From NCBI GenBank assembly GCA_028280485.1, contig JANQLS010000132.1, positions 1-64,000 on the forward strand: a stretch of 64,000 bases of DNA, written 5' to 3'. The position numbers and the translations under genes are program-made. The stretch comes from Planctomycetota bacterium (GTDB taxonomy: Bacteria > Planctomycetota > UBA8108 > JACQVS01). The notes beneath the pieces were generated by a model. That model was not told the DNA's origin. It worked only from the letters and a program-made list of their open reading frames with translations, and ran no database searches. This document shows, piece after piece, positions 16,321 to 26,054 of this stretch. Within the stretch, counting starts at the first letter, position 1. Each line of letters begins with the position of its first letter.

Positions 16321-18813
16321 ATGTCAAAAGTGAGTTCAAAGTTCCAACAAAGATTTCCTGGTTACCACTTGAAGGAAATTCTTCGACAATCGCAAGTTGG
16401 AGTCTGGTTTCGGGCTCGACAAGAGCGAATTGGCCGAGATGTTTTAATCAAGGCCTCGCCTAAAGGAGATGATCGAGCACAAGAACTCTTACGCAAAGAA
16501 GTGCGTTACTTTGGGGAGAAACGCCACACGGGTTTTTTAACCCTGTTTGATTTTCATGAAGATGCCAGTGGTTGTTACGCTGTTTTTGAGTATCCCCCTG
16601 AAGGGACTTTAGAATCCATTAATAAAGAGAGCCTACCTCCTTCGCTCCTGATTCATTTTCTCGAACAATTGCAAGAGATCTTTGAAACTTTGCATCAGGA
16701 CGGTTTATTTCTAAACCAAGCCCTACCTCGTAATTTCTTTATCGGAGATCAGAACCAGCTGCGCTTATCAAGTTTAGAAAGTGTCTTTCAGGATTCAAAA
16801 GAACCCCAGAAAGAATTGTCTCCGTTGTGGAAGTCACCGGCTGAGAATTCCAAAAAAGGAGATTTGTTCCTTTTAGGATTATTGAGTCTTTACCTCATCA
16901 CACAGCGAGTGCCGGTGCCTAGGGATATTTTAAAACACCCTCAAAAAGGGATCGATCTTCTTCACAGTAACCTAAAAAGAGGCAACCTAAAGGGGGGCAG
17001 TTTTAAAGGCGAGAGTCCGTTTTTTGGGGGGAGTGCTGAAACTCAAAATAGAATCGTCTTGTGGGTTCGCCAGCTTTTGAATGCTCCGAAGGTTTCGGGA
17101 GAGCCAGTCTCTGTAGCATCTCTATCTCTTGATCTAAAAAGCGAAACCGAGTTGGTTCAAGGATCGACTTCAAACCATCCCAATCTAACCTTAGTCCTTT
17201 CAGCGTTGATCGTCGGGGTTTTGATTGGGATTGGCATCTGGCAAGTTCAGTCGGGTTCGAGTGAGGATCCCCTTTCAAATTCAATTCTTCAGGATGATTC
17301 CAAAAAACAAGGTGAAGAGCTTGTTACCAAAGGTGATTTAAATGGATCACCATCAAGCAAGAGAGGTTCAAACACGCCTAGAAGGCGGGCTCCATCCACT
17401 CCGATTGGAGTTGAACAGGAATTAGAAGATCCTTCTATTCATGGGAGCGTCGACAAGCTTAACTCTGATGATGATGTTCAGACAGAAAAGTCACCTCACA
17501 CCCTTGAAGTCGTCCAGGGTGAGCCCGAGCCCACAAAGTCTTCCTCGGAAGAAGAGAAGCTGAATCCGAAAAATCAGAATCCAAAGGATTCTACTGAAAC
17601 CCAGCCGAGTAAAAGTGGCATTCGGTTGATCAAAGCGCCCGCGCCGCCTCTCCCTCACGAGCAATACTTAATTCGAGTACGAGCCTATTTAGGCCCACTG
17701 TCCCTACTCGCATTAACTGAAGGGCAGCGAATCGAACTTCAGCAATTGGAAAAACAGGGGCTCACCTTAATTAACGAATTGATTTCAGTGACAGAGAAAC
17801 CAAGCTCGTCTGTTCAGGTGGATCAAAAAGTAAAGAATAAAGAGCTCGCTGAGTTATTTTCAGAAGTCGTACGGGTGCGTTCTTATTTGAAATTAGATTC
17901 GTATGTCCGTTCTTCCTTTGCCGGAGAAGTCACTCAGTTCAAGAATGGAAGAGTTAAGGTTAGATATGATTTTGATTCCATTCGTCAACGGGAGGACTGG
18001 ATTCCCCTTGGGAGTCAAAGCCGGCTCATAGTAGTGGGGGGAAATCTGACGACCGTTGGAGATGTCAGGTTTAAGCCCGAGTTAAGCTTCGAAGGGGAGG
18101 GGCAGATAAGTTGGAAGATCGCCAAGTCTCTTCACGGTGTTCAAAAACGTAACAACATTCTTTATCTTGTTCAGCCGAGCTCCAAGCCCAAGGAAAAGAG
18201 CCGGTTCTTAACTTTTGCTGAGGGAGCTTTTGTATCGGGAGGGATCACTCGTTGGGCGCCCCAACAATCATTGCTTCTTCCTTCTACTGTTGTTTTCGCT
18301 GGAGAATCGACTCGCGCTTTTCCTCAGTTATCTGGGCCTCAATTATCTGGGCCTCAATTATCAGAGCCTTCAGCCGTGAGGGGGGATGCACTTTTTAAGA
18401 AGGATAGCTGGCTTCCCCTACTCATTCTCAAAAATAATTCACAAAGTAAAAAACTAAAAAAAGCTCAAAGCTTTCAAATCCTGTGGAATAAATCACAGTT
18501 GACGTGGAGCTTTGGGAAGACGAAGCCGACGGACACCGATCTTTTAGTTCGTCCGTTCGGAGAAAGCTTTGCCGCTCTCTTTTCGTCGACAAATCCGGAA
18601 ACCGTTTTAGCCCAACAAAAAGATCTAGCTCTACCTCAATTTGCTAGCTCGAGTTTTCAATTCGGATTTGAAAGCTTGGGGTCAACGCTTGAGATCGATC
18701 AAGTGGAGTTCGATTTAAAACTGTCGACTTTAACATTGAAATCTTTGGCATTACAAAAAGCACAAGAAGAACTGGAGGAGCAATTTCCTCGACTTGCTGA
18801 AGCTGAAGAGTGA
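16321..18813 (+). CDS. Membrane protein with cytoplasmic pseudokinase domain
   Basis: An 830-residue protein. Residues about 10-270 follow the Ser/Thr protein kinase fold order: DVLIKASP carrying the VAIK-type lysine (Lys 44), LLRKEVRYFGEKRH (alpha-C region) and YAVFEYPPEGTLESI (hinge). The P-loop glycines are missing (LRQSQVGVWFR), the HRD catalytic Asp is gone (LNQALPRNFF, about 130-139) and no DFG is found (LRLSSLESV), so it is probably inactive. One transmembrane helix (LVLSALIVGVLIGIGIW, about 291-307) leads into a Ser/Pro/Glu-rich linker and a C-terminal beta-rich region (about 540-810). A short tandem PQLSG repeat occurs at about 677-690. The kinase-TM-sensor layout is common in planctomycete-type bacteria. 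Confidence 0.7.
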   Translation: MSKVSSKFQQRFPGYHLKEILRQSQVGVWFRARQERIGRDVLIKASPKGDDRAQELLRKEVRYFGEKRHTGFLTLFDFHEDASGCYAVFEYPPEGTLESINKESLPPSLLIHFLEQLQEIFETLHQDGLFLNQALPRNFFIGDQNQLRLSSLESVFQDSKEPQKELSPLWKSPAENSKKGDLFLLGLLSLYLITQRVPVPRDILKHPQKGIDLLHSNLKRGNLKGGSFKGESPFFGGSAETQNRIVLWVRQLLNAPKVSGEPVSVASLSLDLKSETELVQGSTSNHPNLTLVLSALIVGVLIGIGIWQVQSGSSEDPLSNSILQDDSKKQGEELVTKGDLNGSPSSKRGSNTPRRRAPSTPIGVEQELEDPSIHGSVDKLNSDDDVQTEKSPHTLEVVQGEPEPTKSSSEEEKLNPKNQNPKDSTETQPSKSGIRLIKAPAPPLPHEQYLIRVRAYLGPLSLLALTEGQRIELQQLEKQGLTLINELISVTEKPSSSVQVDQKVKNKELAELFSEVVRVRSYLKLDSYVRSSFAGEVTQFKNGRVKVRYDFDSIRQREDWIPLGSQSRLIVVGGNLTTVGDVRFKPELSFEGEGQISWKIAKSLHGVQKRNNILYLVQPSSKPKEKSRFLTFAEGAFVSGGITRWAPQQSLLLPSTVVFAGESTRAFPQLSGPQLSGPQLSEPSAVRGDALFKKDSWLPLLILKNNSQSKKLKKAQSFQILWNKSQLTWSFGKTKPTDTDLLVRPFGESFAALFSSTNPETVLAQQKDLALPQFASSSFQFGFESLGSTLEIDQVEFDLKLSTLTLKSLALQKAQEELEEQFPRLAEAEE

Positions 18814-19454
18814 GCTTAAATCAGAAATGTTGCTTTGAAGGTCGTTTGTGCTCCCAAGCCCGCAGCGTTAGCGAAGGATAAGGGAAGAGCCAATGGGTTT
18901 GGAAATTGATGAGTTCTATAAATTGACAGGGTCTCTGTTAAACGTGGGCTCTCCGAGCCTAAACTTGCGGTCAAGTTGATCCCAACTTGACTTGTTTCCT
19001 GTTGAAAACAGGCACCTTATTTACTTAAGTTGGAAAAGCCCCTTCGGGACTTATTCCAACCGTTCCGGCTTCGCCTCCACTCCGCTAAGTTCAGGCTCTC
19101 CGAGCCTAAACTCGCGGTCAAGTTGATCCCAACTTGACTTGTTTCCTGTTGAAAACAGGAAACAATTTATTCACAAAAGAAGCCTGGGGGCATTCCCGGT
19201 GGTATCTACCTCTCATGGGAATGTTATAAATAATAGCTAACAAAGATCTTAAGAATCTAAGAGAAAGCTGATTTTCAAACCTTGTCTCCCTTAGGCTCGG
19301 GATCTAAGATGGTATGAGCGCTGTTCTTAGCTTCAGCGCCCGTGTTCAAACTTAGAAGTTATCAAATACAGAATCTATTCCGGCTTTATCGCTGCGGGAT
19401 CGGTTGCTGGCAATCATTCAATTGCGACCCCTTGGTAGGACCTACTTTTCTTCC
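18814..19454. other. Gap upstream of the metalloprotease, carrying palindromic repeats
   Basis: No gene is supported. The repeat family at 18947-19159 fills the middle. The last 250 bp (19160-19454) should contain the promoter of the metalloprotease gene; no clear -35/-10 pair was assigned. Confidence 0.55.
18947..19159. repeat. Palindromic intergenic repeat, family A copies
   Basis: A 66-bp unit occurs twice (18947-19012 and 19094-19159) with one visible difference (ACTTGCGG versus ACTCGCGG). Each has three inverted repeats: GGCTCTCCGAGCC, CAAGTTGATCCCAACTTG and CCTGTTGAAAACAGG. Between them lies a further hairpin, GTTGGAA..TTCCAAC (19029-19058), around a CCCCTTCGGG turn. The same order of hairpins recurs at 21464-21807. 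Confidence 0.88.
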
Positions 19455-21452
19455 ATGCTGAAATTTAAAACAAATACCATCTTGGCATTTCTCTTTGTCT
19501 GCTTTCTTACAACATCCCTCCTTGCCGCTTCTTATCAAGGGAAGCGAGTTAAGGTGAAGATGAAAGATGGGCGAAATCTTAGTGGGCTCATCATCAAAGA
19601 AGAGAGCACTCGATTGCGAATCAAGCTCAGATTTGGCATGACGTGGCTCAAGCGATCAGAGATCGATAACATCGAAATTCTGTTGAGCTTCAAGGAGATG
19701 TATGAGAAGCGAAAAGCTTTATGCAAAACCGCGGATGACTGGGTCAAATTAGCTGTGTGGTGTAAGCAAGAAGATGTGAACCTCCTTAAGGAATTTAAGC
19801 TTTGTCTCGACGAAGCAATCAAGCTTGAATCTAATCATTCTAAAGCGCGAGAACTGCGTGGTGATGTCTTGGTCAATGGGGAGTGGCTCGATGAAGAAAC
19901 AGGAAATAAAAAACTCGGCCGAGTGAAATATAAAGGCAAGTGGGTCTCTAAGGAGAAGGCTGAAGAATTAGAGAAGCTCGAGAAACTCAAAAAGAACAAA
20001 GCATTAGAGGGATTTTTAGAAGAGCTTGAAGCTCGTGAAGGTCGCCCCTGGGCTTCAGTTGAACCCATCGAAACCGAACACTACTACGTTAAATGTAACT
20101 CCACAGAAAAAGTGGCGCGCAAATATAGCCTCGTTATGGAAGACCTCTACGAGGCTTACGATTCCATGTTCCCCGAAATCCAATATCCCCGAAGATTTAA
20201 TGAAAAAGGGAAAATCTTCATCTTCAGGAATCACGATGAATTTATGGATTTCCACATTCAAATGCAGGACGCGGGAGGTTTTTACGCGTTTGCAGATCGG
20301 GGAGTTCGAGCCTATCACGGTAGTTTTGGAGTGACCGGAAGCACCGAGATGGTATTAGCTCACGAAGCAACTCACCAGTTTCAAGGAATGATCATGGCCA
20401 ACATCGGGATGACCGTGCCGATTTGGTTGATCGAAGGTATGGCCGTCTACTATGGTGACGGAACTAAATTCACCAAGAGTGGTGTGAAGCTTCATGAAAT
20501 CCCTCGAGACCGCCTGGCTACTTTGAAGGAAGCCATTCGTACAGGGCGCTACCGAAAGCTCCAAGATTTGTTGGTGACACCCCAAAGGATGTTCGGTCCT
20601 TTCTATAATCATGGCTGGGGAGTCATCTACTGGTGTCTTCAAGGTGAGAAACACGGGGCCCACGACGGGAGCGGCAAGAAAGTTTGGGATGAGTACTTGA
20701 AGCGTGTTTGTAGCGATGCGATGCCCTCGCCTTACAACGTAAATCTGATGGAGCACTACGCTAAAGAGAGAGATTTTTTCATCAAGCTCCTCTTGCAGCA
20801 CACTAAGTACAATACCGTAGAAGAGTGGGAAAAAGATTACAAAGACTTCATTTTGAATACGCTCAAACTGGAGCCCTTGGGGACCTGGAAGGGCAGGAAA
20901 TGGACCGGGCCTGGTATTGGGATCAAAGAGGTGATCTTTCCTTCCAAGGGTGGTATGAAGAAAGTCGACGATGACGAACTTCGAGCCCGTTACAACGAAG
21001 CAGCCGCCGTGGTCAATAAATCGGGGACTCGAATTTGGCTTTCAGTGGATGCCAACTATTCTGAAATTGTAAATGAAAAGAAGATCGGGCCTATCGGTCA
21101 AATGTTCCTCAAGCAATATTTTGAACCCAAGTCAGAACCTAAGCTCAGAATTGGGAAATTCCAAGGAGTCGATGACATTCTTGTCGTTCGAGCCCGGTTC
21201 AAAGGGAAATTCCGAAAGAAAGTTGAGTCTGGGGTGGGAGGATCTGCTGGAGGCGGAACCAAGAAGAAATCTTCTGGTTCAAAGAAAAAACAACAGGGAT
21301 TCAACCCCGATGCTGAACAAGAATTTAAAGTGACCATGATTATCACGACTGACAAAGTCTACATGTTTAACTTGGCTGGAAGTGATGCAAGCTTCTTTAA
21401 ATTAGAACCTGAGTACGACAAATTTTTGCTCACGGCTAAGCTGATTTTCTAA
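19455..21452 (+). CDS. DUF1570-type exported gluzincin metalloprotease
   Basis: A 665-residue protein. The ATG at 19455 was chosen over an upstream TTG at 19404 because it begins a proper signal peptide (MLKFKTNTILAFLFVCFLTT, cleavage near LLAAS). A short beta region follows (KMKDGRNLSGLII, about 30-45), then a charged helical stretch and the protease core: zinc motif HEATH (residues 303-307) and downstream WLIEGMAVYY with the third-ligand Glu, the gluzincin layout of DUF1570 proteins common in planctomycete-type bacteria. Preceding VEPIETEHYYVK is the usual lead-in of this family. A Gly/Lys/Ser-rich loop lies near residues 590-615. Substrate unknown. Confidence 0.82.
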   Translation: MLKFKTNTILAFLFVCFLTTSLLAASYQGKRVKVKMKDGRNLSGLIIKEESTRLRIKLRFGMTWLKRSEIDNIEILLSFKEMYEKRKALCKTADDWVKLAVWCKQEDVNLLKEFKLCLDEAIKLESNHSKARELRGDVLVNGEWLDEETGNKKLGRVKYKGKWVSKEKAEELEKLEKLKKNKALEGFLEELEAREGRPWASVEPIETEHYYVKCNSTEKVARKYSLVMEDLYEAYDSMFPEIQYPRRFNEKGKIFIFRNHDEFMDFHIQMQDAGGFYAFADRGVRAYHGSFGVTGSTEMVLAHEATHQFQGMIMANIGMTVPIWLIEGMAVYYGDGTKFTKSGVKLHEIPRDRLATLKEAIRTGRYRKLQDLLVTPQRMFGPFYNHGWGVIYWCLQGEKHGAHDGSGKKVWDEYLKRVCSDAMPSPYNVNLMEHYAKERDFFIKLLLQHTKYNTVEEWEKDYKDFILNTLKLEPLGTWKGRKWTGPGIGIKEVIFPSKGGMKKVDDDELRARYNEAAAVVNKSGTRIWLSVDANYSEIVNEKKIGPIGQMFLKQYFEPKSEPKLRIGKFQGVDDILVVRARFKGKFRKKVESGVGGSAGGGTKKKSSGSKKKQQGFNPDAEQEFKVTMIITTDKVYMFNLAGSDASFFKLEPEYDKFLLTAKLIF

Positions 21453-21463
21453 AGCAAATGCAG

Positions 21464-21807
21464 AGTCTTTTATGTAGGAACTAGCCCCTTTGGGACTTGT
21501 TCCTACCGTTTCGGCTCCGCCTTCACTCCGCTAAGCTCAGACTCTACGAGCCTGACTGGTCCTGATGGAACAAAGACCTATGATCTTTGTTCGCGGCCGA
21601 GTTGATCCCAACTCGGCTTTAGTTCCAGTTTTCAACCGGAACTAAAGTCTTTTATGTAGGAACTAGCCCCTTTGGGACTTGTTCCTACCGTTTCGGCTTC
21701 GCCTTCACTCCGCTAAGTTCAGACTCTACGAGCCTGACTGGTCCTGATGGAACAAAGACCTATGATCTTTGTTCGCGGCCGAGTTGATTCCAACTCGGCT
21801 TTAGTTC
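21464..21807. repeat. Palindromic intergenic repeat, family A tandem copies (period 182)
   Basis: Two 162-bp copies (21464-21625 and 21646-21807) differ at about three visible bases and are separated by 20 bp. Each folds into successive hairpins: GTAGGAAC..GTTCCTAC, a GAACAAAGAC..TCTTTGTTC pair and CCGAGTTGATCCCAACTCGG. The order matches the 18947-19159 copies, with diverged sequence. They fill most of the gap between the protease and the histidine kinase; no gene is supported in 21453-21945. Confidence 0.9.
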
Positions 21808-21945
21808 TTGTTGAGACATTCCTCTTGGATCTCGGCTTCAAGCATGAAGCAAAACCTTCTATTTTGAGCGGGTTTGTTTTATACCCAAAACGGGTAATAC
21901 CCATAGCAACGCTTCGAGGGGGGAGAACCTGAAGCTTGTGCTACT

Positions 21946-24021
21946 GTGAATTTAAAATCTGTATTTTCCTCGAATGTATCGGATTGGTTCAGCAATCTTA
22001 AGTCTCGTCGACTGGGCTTAGGAAATGTACCGATCAAAATAATCGCAATTATATTAGTTGCGGTGTTCTTACCTAGCTTGTTGATGACAGGGATTGGGCT
22101 TTACGCTGTTTATCGGGCTGAACCCATTATCAAAGAGCAAATCGAATTTCGCTTTCAGAATCTACTCGCAGAATTAGAAGCTCAGGTGGCTCGAGAGTGG
22201 GGAATTCAACAACGCTTACTTGACGAGCGAATTCGTATAGATACTGACCTACCGCGCTACCTTAGAAGCCTGCCTCAATATCATTCACATGTCTTGCGGG
22301 TTGGAATACTTTCTACTGACGGGGAAGTGATCCAGCCGAAGCTGAAATCTCCCATCATTTTTTTAGAAGTTGCTGAGCCGGGGTCTACCCTAAAACACGC
22401 TTGGGAGCTTGAGTACCAGCTCTCCGATCCCGCTAGTGCAGCAGAGCGGTATCGACGCGTACTTCGGCAAGGACCGGCTGAAGAAAAAATTGAAGCCTTA
22501 TTAGGCTTGTCGCGAGTTTTGCAGCAAAGAAGTGATTGGGAGGGTAGTGTGCGAGCCCTTCTTGAGCTTCACGAACGTTACGGTTTAACCGCCGATGAGA
22601 CCGGGATTCCAAGAGGGATACCCGCTTTATTACGAGTAGTTGAATTAGCTCGTTCGTATGAAGATCCGATACTGGAGATTCACACATTAAAGAAAGCTTG
22701 GGGATTTTTAAATTATTGCAAGCAGTGGTTAAAGACTGAACAGGTTGAGATCTTCGAAGAGCGCTTTGATTTTTTTGGTCGAGAAGAATTAAAAGTTCCG
22801 CAAAATTCATCAAAGGGCCTCACCGAGCCAGAGTTGACTTTGGCCACTTCACTAAAAGAGGCCGACCAGTTTGATCAACTTAGGGATCACGCTAAAACTT
22901 TTAGAAGAGAAGAACGAATGGGCTACCTCACCTTGGGTCAGGGAAGAGGAATGCGAATCATTTCATACCATCATTTGCCTCTTCAAAATTTTATTATTTA
23001 TTTAGAATTGAATAAAGATTCTCTCATCTCCCACATCTCGTCTTTGACCTCAGCATTAGAAATTAAAAAGGATCGATTGGAGGTTATCGATCAACCCCAA
23101 ATAGAATTAGGATCCACTCAGTTTTTCCGTTCGCTCCCTGCTCCGTTAGAGCATCTTCATCTTTCTTACCGCCCTCCAGAAAATCAGATTCCAACTCATA
23201 TCAGCCGGTTAGAAACTATTCAGTCGGCTGGCTTTGCCTGGGCGATTTTAGTGCTAGTTCTCACCCTCTCTCTCGGTGTCATTATTACGATTCGGGCGGT
23301 CTACCAAGAGATGCAATTAGCTCGATTGAAGAGCGACTTTGTGAGTTTTGTAACCCATGAATTGAAAACTCCTCTTACGGCGATTCGAATGTTTACGGAG
23401 ACTCTGTTGATGGGGAGAGGTGGGGATCCTCAGAGTACTCGTCAGTGTGTTGAGCTGATCGACAAGGAGGCCACTCGCCTCTCTCGATTGATCCAAAGCA
23501 TTTTAGAGTATTCAAAAATTGAAACAGGACAGCAAGTTTTTAGGTTTTCTAGCGGGGATATGCCGGAGGTTGTCTCGGAGGCCGTTGAAATTTTTAAGCA
23601 GCACAATCCGGACACCCAGCTTGAGATCGAAATCAATCAAGCCCAGCATATTTCGAAGATTCGAATGGATCGTTCGGCCCTGGTGGAGTTATTTTTAAAC
23701 TTACTTTCCAATGCTTACAAGTACTCTAGGGGTGCAAACAAGAAAATTGTGATAAACTTGCGGGAGTCCATCGATCACATTTCGGTAGATGTGGTTGACA
23801 ACGGGATAGGGATTTCTAAAAGAGATCAAAAAAAGATCTTCGACAAATTTTTTAGGGCAAATGACTATTTGACTCGAGATATCGAGGGTACGGGTCTGGG
23901 TTTGAGTTTTGCGAAGTATATCGCTCGTATGCACAATGGTGATATTAAGGTCTCTAGCCAGGTTCACCAGGGAAGCACTTTTACATTAGAGATTCAGAAG
24001 AATCAAATTCAGGCGGAGTAG
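21946..24021 (+). CDS. Membrane sensor histidine kinase
   Basis: A 691-residue two-component sensor. Two transmembrane helices (IIAIILVAVFLPSLLMTGI, about 28-46, and FAWAILVLVLTLSLGVIITI, about 428-447) enclose a large extracytoplasmic domain of about 380 residues containing TPR-like helices (AAERYRRVLRQGPAEEKIEALLG is part). HisKA: SDFVSFVTHELKTPL with phospho-acceptor His 471. ATPase: N-box LSNAYKYS, G1 DNGIGIS, F-box FDKFFRAND and G2 GTGLGLSFAKYI. Read from GTG at 21946. It is followed 5 bp later by its cognate response regulator. The TPR-bearing sensor domain is unusual; the signal is unknown. Confidence 0.92.
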   Translation: MNLKSVFSSNVSDWFSNLKSRRLGLGNVPIKIIAIILVAVFLPSLLMTGIGLYAVYRAEPIIKEQIEFRFQNLLAELEAQVAREWGIQQRLLDERIRIDTDLPRYLRSLPQYHSHVLRVGILSTDGEVIQPKLKSPIIFLEVAEPGSTLKHAWELEYQLSDPASAAERYRRVLRQGPAEEKIEALLGLSRVLQQRSDWEGSVRALLELHERYGLTADETGIPRGIPALLRVVELARSYEDPILEIHTLKKAWGFLNYCKQWLKTEQVEIFEERFDFFGREELKVPQNSSKGLTEPELTLATSLKEADQFDQLRDHAKTFRREERMGYLTLGQGRGMRIISYHHLPLQNFIIYLELNKDSLISHISSLTSALEIKKDRLEVIDQPQIELGSTQFFRSLPAPLEHLHLSYRPPENQIPTHISRLETIQSAGFAWAILVLVLTLSLGVIITIRAVYQEMQLARLKSDFVSFVTHELKTPLTAIRMFTETLLMGRGGDPQSTRQCVELIDKEATRLSRLIQSILEYSKIETGQQVFRFSSGDMPEVVSEAVEIFKQHNPDTQLEIEINQAQHISKIRMDRSALVELFLNLLSNAYKYSRGANKKIVINLRESIDHISVDVVDNGIGISKRDQKKIFDKFFRANDYLTRDIEGTGLGLSFAKYIARMHNGDIKVSSQVHQGSTFTLEIQKNQIQAE

Positions 24022-24026
24022 AAGTT

Positions 24027-24743
24027 ATGAGTGAAGCTGGCGGAAATGCAGAGCCAAAGATGAAGGTTTTATTAGTTGAAGACGATCCCTCGTTGTCATT
24101 TGGATTAGAAAAGAATTTATCTTTTGAGGGCTATGAGGTTTTAGTGGCCCACGATGGAGAAAAAGGCTTAGATTTAGCCCTTAATAACCGGGTTGATATC
24201 ATTATTTTAGATATCATGCTGCCTCGATTGAACGGTTATGAAGTCTGTCAAGCTCTTCGAAAAAATGGCTTCCGCACTCCAGTTATCTTCCTTTCAGCCA
24301 AGTCTCAAGAAACGGATAAGGTACGAGGTTTGGAATTAGGTGGGGATGATTACATTACGAAACCCTTCGGTGTTCGAGAGCTCCTGGCTCGAATTAAAAG
24401 TATTTTACGCCGATCCCAAGGACCTAAAGGACAAGTTTTAGAGTTGGGTCCATTAAAAATTGATTTGAGAGGGCATACGGTCAGCAGCAAGGGGGAACCG
24501 GTTGAAATGACCTCTAAAGAGTTTGATTTATTACGATATTTAATTGAGCGTCGTGGACGGGTGCTTTCTCGCGATGAAATTTTGACCCATGTGTGGGGAT
24601 ACGATTATGAAGGAACGACTCGTACTATTGATAACTTCATCAATCGCTTAAGACAAAAGATTGGCGACAATTTAAGAAAGCCCAGATATATCCTGACCGT
24701 AAGAGGGGTGGGTTATAAGTTCAAAGTCGATCATCCGAACTGA
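24027..24743 (+). CDS. OmpR/PhoB-family response regulator
   Basis: A 238-residue regulator with an N-terminal receiver domain (phosphorylatable Asp 62 in IIILDIMLPRLNGYE; acidic EDDPS near residue 20; Lys 112 in ITKPFG) and a C-terminal winged-helix DNA-binding domain (EFDLLRYLIERRGRVLSRDEIL, TRTIDNFINRLRQKIGD, YILTVRGVGYKF). It starts with an ATG 5 bp after the kinase stop, so the pair is one operon. The first 13 residues before KVLLVEDD are an extra polar leader. Target promoters unknown. Confidence 0.95.
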   Translation: MSEAGGNAEPKMKVLLVEDDPSLSFGLEKNLSFEGYEVLVAHDGEKGLDLALNNRVDIIILDIMLPRLNGYEVCQALRKNGFRTPVIFLSAKSQETDKVRGLELGGDDYITKPFGVRELLARIKSILRRSQGPKGQVLELGPLKIDLRGHTVSSKGEPVEMTSKEFDLLRYLIERRGRVLSRDEILTHVWGYDYEGTTRTIDNFINRLRQKIGDNLRKPRYILTVRGVGYKFKVDHPN

Positions 24744-26054
24744 GTTTAATTGAACTAGTCACGACTTAATCTGACACCTTCATTTATTGCGTTGTTCTTT
24801 GTTGGGCGATGATTTGATCCTAATTGAATTTTAGATCTAATCTGGTTTTTATTTTTTAGAACGTTCAGGTGTCAGTCATTAATTCCCGTTTAATCTGATC
24901 CCCTGGGACACGGTTTTAATCCTTCCCAAAACTCTTTGATCTTCCCTTGGGGTACCCTAAGTAGTTGCGTTTTAGTTACTCAGGGGAATGATTAGAAAGC
25001 ATGAGGGACGCTGTGAAAGAGCTCCAGAATCGTTCCCCGTTGTCGAGTGGAATCCTCATATATTAAGGTTTTTAAGCTGTTTTTTGACTTTTTATCAATT
25101 GTGACATTGTGATGACATTCGTCGCATATTCTTTAATTCGTGGCCTGGGGCGATCCCGCACAAAATTTGAGCCGTTCCTTGCCACTCGGTTTCCATCTCT
25201 TTGTGAATGAATTCACCACACTTCGGTGTGGCATCCGTTGACGATCTTGGTGGTCCCGTTTTCGAAGGAGTTTACTCCTTTGAAGTCGTGTGCTGTCGTA
25301 TTGTTTGGATTGGATCATGGGCTTATGATTTCTGGCCGGATGGCTAAGATCTAAGCGGAGCGAGTTCAGAAACAAATAGGTTGATTACCTCAGAAGAGTG
25401 TATCCTTTTTTTCCGTGCGCTGGTTTCGGGAGACACTTGGAAGAGGGACCAGCCGAGTTGGCTCGGACACGGTTTAAATTGGGGCGGCCAAAGTTTTTTC
25501 GAACTTTGGGATTTACATTTTCCTCTGCTTTCAACCGAACGAAGAGGGGAATGACTTTTGAAGGATCGTTCTATTTTCAGGTAGTAAGATCTCTCATTCT
25601 CTAAATTCTCTCACCCTAAAAAATCTTGAGCTCTGGGCCACTTTTTTCCCTCCTCCGAATCTTCCTTCCCCAACTGATCCCTTTCCCACCCAGAATTATC
25701 TCCAGTTTCTTACACTAATACTTCCCAAGGGCTTAAAATAGGTCATATGGGATTTACAGATACGAATTGTGCTTAGCACAGATCCGATCATTTTCTCTGC
25801 TTGATGGGTAACCTGACAAAACTAAAAATGTAGAATTTGATCCCTTGGGAAGGCTTTAAAAGATACAACGCAATAGATTTTATTAGTGGTGATATGAGAA
25901 ACGTTTTCTGGATCTACTCCCTGAGTCCAAGCAGTAATTTATTAAGTTCAAGCGAAGGGACTCGATACCCCTAAGGGAGCAGTTCATTTTGGATAGATTA
26001 AAAAATTTAGTCTTGTTTGATCTGCAAGCTCACTCCAGTTCAAGATTTTGAAAT
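24744..26054. other. 1.3-kb gene-free gap
   Basis: No frame has family support. Small hairpins are visible (CACACTTCGGTGTG at about 25211-25224; AGGAGTTTACTCCT near 25265). CCCAAGGG boxes occur as TTCCCAAGGGCT at 25722-25733 and in inverted form at 25842-25851, matching those at 10216-10376. The last 200 bp is AT-rich and should hold the promoter of the gene at 26055. An 80-codon minus-strand frame (25133-25375) and a 68-codon plus-strand frame (25398-25604) were not accepted. Confidence 0.5.

Noticed and set aside
19404..19454. TTG start of the metalloprotease
   Set aside because: The ATG at 19455 starts a clean signal peptide; the extra 17 residues are not signal-like.
2971..21807. CRISPR array or diversity-generating retroelement
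   Set aside because: Repeats are long, palindromic, at most two copies per locus with no regular spacers; no Cas or reverse transcriptase gene is seen in the window.
25133..25604. 80- and 68-codon frames in the 1.3-kb gap
   Set aside because: No ribosome-binding site, no family pattern, composition like surrounding non-coding DNA.
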